Shown one piece after another: positions 1 through 4,423 of a DNA stretch of 5,389 nucleotides. The notes under the pieces were generated by a model. The model ran no database searches. It saw only the letters and a list, made by a program, of their open reading frames with translations, and was not told the DNA's origin. The DNA comes from Opitutaceae bacterium UBA4094 (GTDB taxonomy: Bacteria; Verrucomicrobiota; Verrucomicrobiia; Opitutales; Opitutaceae), in the NCBI GenBank assembly GCA_002382525.1, contig DFYA01000021.1:28917-34305 (forward strand). Direction: 5' to 3'. The stretch's first letter is position 1. Each line of letters starts with the position of its first letter. The position numbers were made by a program, and so were the translations under genes.

Positions 1-558
1 GTGCTGTTGGTGCACAACGTGGGCTGCGAGGCGGCGATCTGGACGGTGGGCATCCTGATGTTGTCGGGACTCTCGTTGCGCGTCGGGTGGCGCAAGCTGA
101 TCAACGCTCCCGTGATCGCGCTGATCGCGGCGGTGTTGGGCAACACGCTGGATCTCGGCCGCTATATGCCGGAGGTCGCGACCAACGTGATCCATATGAG
201 CGCGGCCTGCGCGATTCCGCTCGGGCTCATGTTGATTGGCGCGACGCTGATGGAATACCTGGCGCGTCCGCGAGAGCTGGTCGCGGTGCGGGTGACGCTC
301 GTGTCGAGTCTGCTGCGGCTGGGCGTGTTGCCGCTGTTGTTTCTTGCGCTGGCGCGGTGGTTACCGTGTTCCGAGGACTTGAAGCTCGTGATCATCGTGC
401 AGGCGGCGATGCCGGCGGGGATTCTGCCGCTGGTGATCGCGAAGCATTACGGCGGGCATCCGCTGACGGCGGTCCGCGTGGTAATTGGCACGACGGTGCT
501 GGGCGTGTTCCTGATCCCGCTGTGGCTGCGGATCGGGATGTTTTGGGTGGGGGTGTAG
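1..558 (+). CDS. AEC (auxin efflux carrier) family transporter, C-terminal part, 5' truncated by window edge
   Basis: This is the last 185 residues of an integral membrane permease. Members of the family are about 300-320 residues with ten helices, so roughly the first 40% lies outside the window. The frame is open from base 1, and the GTG there is probably internal rather than the real start. Visible landmarks are the NxGxEAAIWTxGxxxLSG stretch at residues 6-24, typical of the family's central region, and four or five further hydrophobic helices (about 34-53, 64-84, 97-120, 128-148, 158-182). The penultimate helix carries QAAMPAGILPLVIAKHYGG (133-151), the usual AEC C-terminal signature. AEC proteins move small organic acids or other anions across the inner membrane, but the substrate cannot be told from sequence. 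It ends in TAG and converges on the minus-strand gene 43 bases away. A REP-like element occupies that gap. Confidence 0.85.
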   Translation: MLLVHNVGCEAAIWTVGILMLSGLSLRVGWRKLINAPVIALIAAVLGNTLDLGRYMPEVATNVIHMSAACAIPLGLMLIGATLMEYLARPRELVAVRVTLVSSLLRLGVLPLLFLALARWLPCSEDLKLVIIVQAAMPAGILPLVIAKHYGGHPLTAVRVVIGTTVLGVFLIPLWLRIGMFWVGV

Positions 559-564
559 ATCGGC

Positions 565-592
565 GTAGCGGGGCCTGTGGTGCCGCCGTTCC
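565..592 (+). repeat. REP-like element, GTAG...GTTCC type, diverged
   Basis: The element starts with GTAG (565-568) and ends with GTTCC (588-592). In between, CGGGGC (569-574) can pair with GCC-G-CCG (582-588), giving a 6-bp stem with one bulged G and a 7-base loop. It begins 6 bases after the transporter stop codon and reads in the transporter's direction. The GTAG/GTTCC boxes and their 19-base separation match the element at 2697-2724, and closely match the right halves of the REPINs at 3724 and 4321. It fills most of the 43-base convergent gap, so it could act as a 3'-end structure. On its own it is weak; the shared boxes are the real support. Confidence 0.4.
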
Positions 593-601
593 GTGTCGGC
601 T

Positions 602-1090
602 TCACTTGGCTCGTTTTCGTGGGTTGCGCGCCGTGAAGTTGTTTGAGCCTCGCTTCGGCAGTCGTCCGATGGCGACCAGCCCGATGCCCAAGCCCAAGAG
701 TATAAAAATGCTTCCGAAGTAGATGATCTCCGTCCGGTTCATGGCGTTAGGCGCATCGCCGCCCCGGCCAAAGGCTGCGAGATAGCTGCCCGCCAAGGTA
801 AAAAGCAGGCCGAAGAGAAGGATCCATGTGGTATGAATCTCGATGCGTGTTCCCTCTATGCTCAGCCGCGCCCAGCGGTCGGCAGAGCCGTATTTTTTGA
901 TGCAGGCAGCGCACGCCGCGAAGCCGAGCAGGGCATGGACACTGAGCGCGAGCGAAACGCTTGCCGAAATATTCAACAAGACCAACACGGGGACTCCGAG
1001 GAAGGCGAAGATGAGGGTGATCATTCCCCACCTGTGAAGCCGCAGCGAGCGCCCCGCGTGATCCGCGTTGCGGCGATGTCTTTTGCTCAC
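602..1090 (-). CDS. small four-helix membrane protein, function unknown, overlapping glgA
   Basis: I do not recognise a family. From the GTG at 1090-1088 the product is 162 residues. It has a basic N-terminus (SKRHRR...RLHRW), four hydrophobic segments (about 24-42, 45-63, 86-107, 122-142) and a basic tail (RNPRKRAK). Arg/Lys residues in the N-terminus, the 64-85 loop and the C-terminus predict both ends in the cytoplasm. The GTG overlaps the glgA stop as GTGA, the usual sign of translational coupling. The alternative start is an ATG at 1024-1022 (140 residues), which has a better-placed AGGTGG box (1033-1028). I prefer the longer form because the basic leader fits the predicted topology. Histidines near or within helices (H19, H52, H86) are visible, but no known metal or haem motif can be claimed. 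Confidence is good that it is a gene, moderate for the start and nil for function. Confidence 0.65.
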   Translation of the reverse strand: MSKRHRRNADHAGRSLRLHRWGMITLIFAFLGVPVLVLLNISASVSLALSVHALLGFAACAACIKKYGSADRWARLSIEGTRIEIHTTWILLFGLLFTLAGSYLAAFGRGGDAPNAMNRTEIIYFGSIFILLGLGIGLVAIGRLPKRGSNNFTARNPRKRAK

Positions 1091-2577
1091 GCCACCTTTT
1101 CGCCGGTGCGCTGCTCGATGGCCCAACGGTAGACGTCCACGTAGCTCTCGGCGCTGGTGCGCCAGCTAAAGTCTTTGGCCATGCCGTTCTGACGGAGGCG
1201 GGCGAACTCTTGCGGACGATCGTAATACGTCGCACAGGCCCAGCCCACGGTGTTGTAGAGCGCGGGCGCGGTGGCGTCCTCGAAGAGAAAACCGGTGCCT
1301 TTGACGGTGCCCTCGACGTATTGCTCAATGGTGTCGATGAGGCCGCCGGTGGCGCGGGCAAGCGGCACGGTGCCGTAGCGCATCGCATACATCTGCGTGA
1401 GACCGCAGGGTTCGCTGCGGCTCGGCATCACGAAGCAATCGCTGCCGGCTTGGATGAGGTGCGAGAGTTCGTTGTCGTAGCCAATGTAAACGCCGACCTT
1501 GCCGGGGTATTGTCCGGCGACCCAGCGGAAGGCGTGTTCGAGGCCAGGATCGCCCGAGCCGAGGATCGCAAACTGCACCTGCATGCGGTCGGCGATGTGT
1601 GGGAGCGCTTCGGCGAGCAGATCGAGCCCCTTCTGCGAGGCGAAGCGGGCGACGACGCCGAAGACCGCGACGTTGGCATCGGGGGTGAGGCCGAGGCGCT
1701 TTTGCAGCTCGGATTTGCAAGCGATCTTCCCGGCGAGCTTCGTCGGTGTGTAGTTGTGTTTTAGATACTTGTCGGTGGACGGATCCCACGCGGAGGTGTC
1801 GATGCCGTTGAGGATGCCCATGAGGTCGCCGGCGCGGAAGCGGAGCACGTGGTCGAGGCCCCAACCGCCGGCGGGCGTCTTGATTTCCTCGGCGTAGGTG
1901 GGGCTCACGGTGGTGAGCTTGGTCGAGTGGTAGAGGCCGGCCTTCATCATGTTGACGGCGCCGGTGGACTCCACGCTGTCGGCGCGGAACTCGGAGGCGG
2001 GCAGGCGGGCGAAGTCGAGCACGCGGCGGTCGGCGTAGCCCTGGTGCTCGAGGTTGTGAATGGTGAACACCGATGCGATGCGGCCGAGCGGGGTGTCTTT
2101 GAGCGTGGTATTGAGGTAAACGGGGAGGAGGCCGGTGGTCCAATCGTGTCCGTGGACGACATCGGGGATCCAGTCGAGTTGCTGGCAGAGGGCGAGGGCG
2201 CCGCGGCAGAGGAAGACGAAGCGAAGGTCGTTGTCGCCATGCGAGCCCCAGGGGCCGGCGTAAACGTCGGGACGGGAGAAGAAGCCGTCATGCTCGAGCA
2301 AATACACGGGCACTTTGGAACCGGGTAGGGTGGTTTCCCACGTGCGAGCCCAGTGCGCCTCGGTGCCGACATCCACGCCGAGCGGTTCGGGGAGGGCGGC
2401 GCGCGTGCCGTGGACCTTTACGGAGCCATAGGCAGGGCAGACGATGCGCACATCGTGGCCGAGGGCGGCGAGCTCCTTGGGGAGCGCTCCGGCCATGTCG
2501 GCGAGGCCTCCCACTTTGACGAACGGTTCGACTTCGGGGGTGACGATGAGAATTCGTAAAGGACGCACGCGAAGCAC
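1087..2577 (-). CDS. glgA: glycogen synthase (ADP-glucose-dependent, GT5 family)
   Basis: It transfers glucose from ADP-glucose to the non-reducing end of a growing alpha-1,4-glucan in the cytoplasm, the elongation step of glycogen synthesis. The 496-residue length is normal (E. coli is 477). The N-terminal GT5 domain shows the nucleotide-binding KVGGL (21-25), HGHDW (142-146) and TIHNLEHQG (172-180). NGID (257-260) leads into the C-terminal GT-B domain, which has R311 and K316 in RFASQK, the catalytic-region glutamate E389 in PSRSEPCGL, and TGGL (410-413). All expected key residues are present. The start is a GTG with no clear Shine-Dalgarno sequence; a second GTG three codons in is equally possible. 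The 56 bases between this start and the upstream terminator must hold any dedicated promoter, but I see no convincing -35/-10 pair. The stop overlaps the downstream membrane-protein gene. No glgB, glgC or glgP is visible here. Confidence 0.97.
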   Translation of the reverse strand: MLRVRPLRILIVTPEVEPFVKVGGLADMAGALPKELAALGHDVRIVCPAYGSVKVHGTRAALPEPLGVDVGTEAHWARTWETTLPGSKVPVYLLEHDGFFSRPDVYAGPWGSHGDNDLRFVFLCRGALALCQQLDWIPDVVHGHDWTTGLLPVYLNTTLKDTPLGRIASVFTIHNLEHQGYADRRVLDFARLPASEFRADSVESTGAVNMMKAGLYHSTKLTTVSPTYAEEIKTPAGGWGLDHVLRFRAGDLMGILNGIDTSAWDPSTDKYLKHNYTPTKLAGKIACKSELQKRLGLTPDANVAVFGVVARFASQKGLDLLAEALPHIADRMQVQFAILGSGDPGLEHAFRWVAGQYPGKVGVYIGYDNELSHLIQAGSDCFVMPSRSEPCGLTQMYAMRYGTVPLARATGGLIDTIEQYVEGTVKGTGFLFEDATAPALYNTVGWACATYYDRPQEFARLRQNGMAKDFSWRTSAESYVDVYRWAIEQRTGEKVA

Positions 2578-2633
2578 AAAAGGAAACGCGACGGGGGTTG
2601 CCGAGTGAATTGTTACGGCGCGGTTAAAACCGG

Positions 2634-2668
2634 GAAAACCCCGATGCTCGGTGGCAATCGGGGTTTTC
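2634..2668 (-). terminator. intrinsic terminator after the first hibernation-factor gene
   Basis: A perfect 12-bp inverted repeat, GAAAACCCCGAT (2634-2645) and ATCGGGGTTTTC (2657-2668), encloses an 11-base loop. The GC core is flanked by A4/T4 tracts that form the outer stem, the classic layout of a bidirectional rho-independent terminator. On the minus strand it lies about 70 bases after the gene ending at 2739 and 56 bases before the glgA start, so it probably separates the two transcription units. Confidence 0.72.
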
Positions 2669-2696
2669 GGGGGTTACGGCAGAAGGTCAGTGCCGT

Positions 2697-2724
2697 GGAA
2701 CGGGTCGCTCACGCTCCCCGCTAC
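2697..2724 (-). repeat. REP-like element, GTAG...GTTCC type, single copy
   Basis: Read on the minus strand, it starts with GTAG (2724-2721) and ends with GTTCC (2701-2697). The 19 bases between contain an imperfect palindrome: CGGG pairs with CCCG on the outside and GC with GC inside. It begins 14 bases after the stop of the hibernation-factor gene, in the same direction, and precedes the terminator. Boxes and spacing equal those at 565-592 and closely resemble the REPIN right halves. It is not a copy of the REPIN core, so it would be a separate sub-family. Confidence 0.45.
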
Positions 2725-2738
2725 GAGATAAGTTGAAC

Positions 2739-3122
2739 TCAGGCGGTCTTGGGCAGCGGGGCGCCAATCTCGACGGCGTGCGGGTGGTGGCGCTTTTCCT
2801 TGAGTTCGCTGTGACGTTTGCGGAGGAGGCCGTCGAGTTTGTCCACCATGAGGTCGATGGACTTGTAGGCGTCGTTGCTGTCGGCTGAAGCGACGAGATC
2901 GGGACCGCTGATTTCGATGCGGCCGTGGGCGATGAAGTGCGCCTGCGACGTCTTGGTTTTGTCGAGTTCAACCTCGATGCGGATGCGGTCGATGCGCGGT
3001 TCGTGGCGCAGGAGCCTGGCGGCCTTTTCGTTGATGATGGCCTTCATCGCGTCGGTGAGGTCGAGGTGGATACCGCGGAGGATAACCTTCGCGCCGATAA
3101 CTTCAGGAGTAATATGGGGCAT
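2739..3122 (-). CDS. ribosome hibernation promoting factor, short HPF/RaiA type (copy A)
   Basis: The predicted protein has 127 residues with the S30AE fold. GIHLDLTDAMKAIINEK (17-33) is the first strand and helix. Next comes the basic RLLRHEPRIDRIRIEV segment (36-51), then HGRIEISGPDLVASADSNDAYKSID (66-90) and the closing helix VDKLDGLLRKRH (93-104). Proteins of this family bind the 30S subunit in the mRNA/tRNA channel and inactivate ribosomes as growth stops. The length and the absence of a C-terminal dimerisation domain make it a short form, like E. coli HPF or RaiA. The tail (105-127) is His/Lys-rich and then hydrophobic, unlike its neighbour's. I chose the ATG at 3122; a GTG six codons upstream (3140) is possible but falls in a dyad and lacks a ribosome-binding site. 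The closest relative in view is the next gene, about 63% identical over 87 residues by eye. Confidence 0.9.
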   Translation of the reverse strand: MPHITPEVIGAKVILRGIHLDLTDAMKAIINEKAARLLRHEPRIDRIRIEVELDKTKTSQAHFIAHGRIEISGPDLVASADSNDAYKSIDLMVDKLDGLLRKRHSELKEKRHHPHAVEIGAPLPKTA

Positions 3123-3137
3123 ACGATGCTCAATATG

Positions 3138-3157
3138 CACAACGGCGTGTCGTTGTG
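3138..3157 (-). promoter_or_regulatory. inverted repeat in the 5' region of HPF copy A
   Basis: CACAACG (3138-3144) and CGTTGTG (3151-3157) form a perfect 7-bp dyad with a 6-base spacer, ending 15 bases before the ATG at 3122. It could be an operator or a small leader hairpin. A match of this size can occur by chance, and no regulator family is recognisable from it. Confidence 0.3.
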
Positions 3158-3195
3158 AGCACTAAAGTGGAGGGTGCGCGAAAGATTTAGGAGGG

Positions 3196-3226
3196 CTCGC
3201 GGGCGGAGTTGGGCTCCGCCCGCGAG
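3196..3226 (-). terminator. strong GC-rich hairpin between the two HPF genes, terminator-like
   Basis: A perfect 13-bp stem, CTCGCGGGCGGAG (3196-3208) and CTCCGCCCGCGAG (3214-3226), encloses a 5-base loop. It sits 35 bases after the stop of HPF copy B on the minus strand and about 73 bases before copy A's ATG. No T-run follows on either strand (the minus side continues CCCTCCTAAATC), so it is not a canonical intrinsic terminator. It may attenuate, stabilise a 3' end, or act with Rho. Confidence 0.5.
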
Positions 3227-3261
3227 GGCCTGGTTAGGCAAAGGATGAACGGCCGGGCACG

Positions 3262-3633
3262 TCAGCCGAAGAGCTGGTGTTTCGGGTCGTTGCGCGGGCC
3301 GGTCTTTTTCCCCGAGCGCCGGCGGAGGGCTGCGTCGAGTTTGTCCACAAGGAGATCGAGGGATTTGTAGGCGTCGTCGCTTTCGACGGAAGCGATGATG
3401 TCGGGACCGCCGATTTCGATGCGCCCCTTGGCGACGAAGCGTTCGGTGCCTTTGGTTTTATCGTGATCGAGATCGACGCGCACGCGGTCAATGCGCGGCT
3501 CGTGACGGAGGAGGCGGGCGACCTTGTCGGCGATCGCCGTTTTTAGCGCCGGCGTCAGTTCGAGGTGAATGCCGGTGGCGATGAGGCGATCGGAGAGGCG
3601 TTCGGGCGAGACGAGGGTGGTAAGTGTTTTCAT
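3262..3633 (-). CDS. ribosome hibernation promoting factor, short HPF/RaiA type (copy B)
   Basis: The predicted protein has 123 residues and the same S30AE layout as its neighbour. GIHLELTPALKTAIADK (21-37) comes first, then RLLRHEPRIDRVRVDL (40-55), KGRIEIGGPDIIASVESDDAYKSLD (69-92; one residue is lost near position 62 relative to copy A) and VDKLDAALRRR (96-106). A short basic tail ends in KHQLFG. There is no long-HPF dimerisation domain. It would bind and silence the small ribosomal subunit; which copy does what cannot be decided. The ATG at 3633 is chosen over a GTG eight codons upstream because the extra residues match nothing in copy A. Only a weak AGG lies before the ATG. The central coding DNA is about 84% identical to copy A, so this is a tandem duplication. 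Its promoter should lie in 3634-3723, where I find no clear consensus. Confidence 0.9.
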   Translation of the reverse strand: MKTLTTLVSPERLSDRLIATGIHLELTPALKTAIADKVARLLRHEPRIDRVRVDLDHDKTKGTERFVAKGRIEIGGPDIIASVESDDAYKSLDLLVDKLDAALRRRSGKKTGPRNDPKHQLFG

Positions 3634-3723
3634 GGCGCCTGAGTGCGACTGAGGCACGAACGTTTCGTTGCTTACAAAACGCGCGGGCGATTCCGATGGG
3701 ACGGATGGTTGTTCCGTGGAGGC

Positions 3724-3803
3724 AGGGATGTAGCCGGGGTCGGTGCCCCCGGGGTTTTGGATGAATTTTCGGAACCGGGGTCGGCGACCCCGGCTACATC
3801 CCT
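3724..3803. repeat. REPIN 1: two inverted REP sequences (left flank of the RAYT gene)
   Basis: An outer perfect 19-bp inverted repeat (3724-3742 with 3785-3803) begins AGGGATGTAGCC. Each half is itself a REP: GTAG followed by a 19-base palindrome. The right half (minus strand) has GTAG at 3797-3794 and a 9-bp stem CCGGGGTCG/CGACCCCGG around a single central base, followed by GTTCC. The left half (plus strand) has GTAG at 3731-3734 within the arm and a stem with one T.C mismatch, followed by GGGGTTTT. A GTAG tetranucleotide before a GC-rich hairpin is the known hallmark of REPs mobilised by RAYT transposases. Bases 3769-3800 are identical to 4359-4390 in REPIN 2. Confidence 0.88.
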
Positions 3804-4302
3804 ACTCGAAATCGATGTGGCCCGTGTAGGGCCAGTCTTCCGCGCGCGCCACCAAGCCTGCACGCACGGGATTCTCGCGCACGTAGTTCCATTTTGCAGT
3901 GCCAGCGTCTTCTGATCGGAGGACGTGATCGAAAAACTCCGGTTGCCACAGCGGCGCCGCAGTGCCCGTAAGCCTGAGGATACGCTTTGAGGTCCATTCC
4001 TTCCATTTAGCCATCACTGCGGAGAGCGGCTTGGCGTCCGAGAGGAACGGCGTGATGAACACATGAACGTGATCGGGCATCACAACGTAAGAGCCGCACA
4101 TCCATCCATGGCGTGTCCGAAGCCCCTTCCATTCTTCGCGTAAGATTTCGTGAACCTCGACGGAGGCTAGAAGCGGCCGACGTCCGGCGACACAGGTGGT
4201 GATGAAATAACGCGGCTGTTTCACCCAGACATTGCCGAGCCGCCGTAAGTGCCGTTGGTCGTCCACCCGAGGAGTCGAGACAAAGGCCGGGAGTCGCGGC
4301 AA
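3802..4302 (-). CDS. REP-associated tyrosine transposase (RAYT, IS200-like Y1 family)
   Basis: The predicted protein has 166 residues, a complete-looking Y1 (HUH) nuclease domain. RYFITTCVAGRRPLL (31-45) is the first strand. The metal-binding HUH-type motif is MPDHVHVFI (75-83; H78 and H80). WQPEFFDHVLRSED (119-132) follows, and the C-terminal KWNYVRENPVRAGLV (137-151) holds the probable nucleophile Y140. By family knowledge, RAYTs cut single-stranded REP DNA beside GTAG and are domesticated, usually single-copy genes that spread REPs rather than themselves. REPINs on both sides are the strongest context support. The start is TTG with an AGAAG box 8 bases upstream; GTG codons at residues 13, 24 and 26 are alternatives, and no ATG occurs before residue 68. 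The TAG stop (3804-3802) partly lies in the REPIN 1 arm. All expected active-site residues remain, so it is probably functional. Confidence 0.93.
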   Translation of the reverse strand: MPRLPAFVSTPRVDDQRHLRRLGNVWVKQPRYFITTCVAGRRPLLASVEVHEILREEWKGLRTRHGWMCGSYVVMPDHVHVFITPFLSDAKPLSAVMAKWKEWTSKRILRLTGTAAPLWQPEFFDHVLRSEDAGTAKWNYVRENPVRAGLVARAEDWPYTGHIDFE

Positions 4303-4320
4303 GTTTTTTGCTTCTGCGGG

Positions 4321-4388
4321 TGTAGCCGGGGTCGATGACCCCGGGGTTTTCGGATGGATCGGAACCGGGGTCGGCGACCCCGGCTACA
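4321..4388. repeat. REPIN 2: two inverted REP sequences (between tex and the RAYT gene)
   Basis: An outer perfect 14-bp inverted repeat pairs 4321-4334 with 4375-4388. The left REP has GTAG at 4322-4325, then a perfect 8-bp stem CCGGGGTC/GACCCCGG with loop GAT (4326-4344), then GGGGTTTT. The right REP, read on the minus strand, has GTAG (4387-4384), a 9-bp stem with a single-base centre (4365-4383), then GTTCC. It lies in the same orientation as REPIN 1. It sits 18 bases upstream of the RAYT start and 35 bases after the tex stop, so it could also end tex transcription or insulate RAYT expression. Confidence 0.88.
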
Positions 4389-4402
4389 TCGACCCCGGCT
4401 GC
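4388..4402 (-). repeat. partial REP copy in tandem with REPIN 2
   Basis: On the minus strand, GCAGCCGGGGTCGAT (4402-4388) sits directly before GTAGCCGGGGTCG of REPIN 2. It is a degenerate, truncated REP unit with GCAG in place of GTAG and no second stem half of its own. It could pair with the CCCCGG stretches inside REPIN 2 to give alternative folds. Confidence 0.55.
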
Positions 4403-4423
4403 GTCGATCCAGAGGCCGCGGGC

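Noticed and set aside
87..722. Open frame of 211 codons on the plus strand
   Set aside because: Its Arg/Gly/Ala-rich composition is that of an out-of-frame reading of the transporter, which clearly matches a known family in another frame. It also runs into the convergent gene.
833..1132. Plus-strand open frame opposite the small membrane-protein gene
   Set aside because: Its composition is low in hydrophobic residues and motif-free, whereas the minus-strand reading gives four coherent helices and overlaps the glgA stop.
1325..2143. Open frame of 272 codons on the minus strand inside glgA
   Set aside because: It is an Arg/His/Pro-rich translation with no recognisable motif. glgA is intact and conserved in its own frame over the same bases.
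1210..2328. Long plus-strand open frames opposite glgA (1210-1764 and 1849-2328)
   Set aside because: They are antisense shadows caused by high third-position GC. They show no ribosome-binding sites and no recognisable protein features.
3634..3723. Promoter for HPF copy B
   Set aside because: A promoter is expected here, but no convincing -35/-10 pair is visible on the minus strand, so no site is annotated.
3724..4402. CRISPR array or an IS element with terminal inverted repeats
   Set aside because: Only two repeats flank a gene, each itself an inverted pair, with no regular spacers. They are in direct orientation relative to each other, and no target-site duplication is seen. GTAG hairpins beside a Y1 transposase fit REPINs better.
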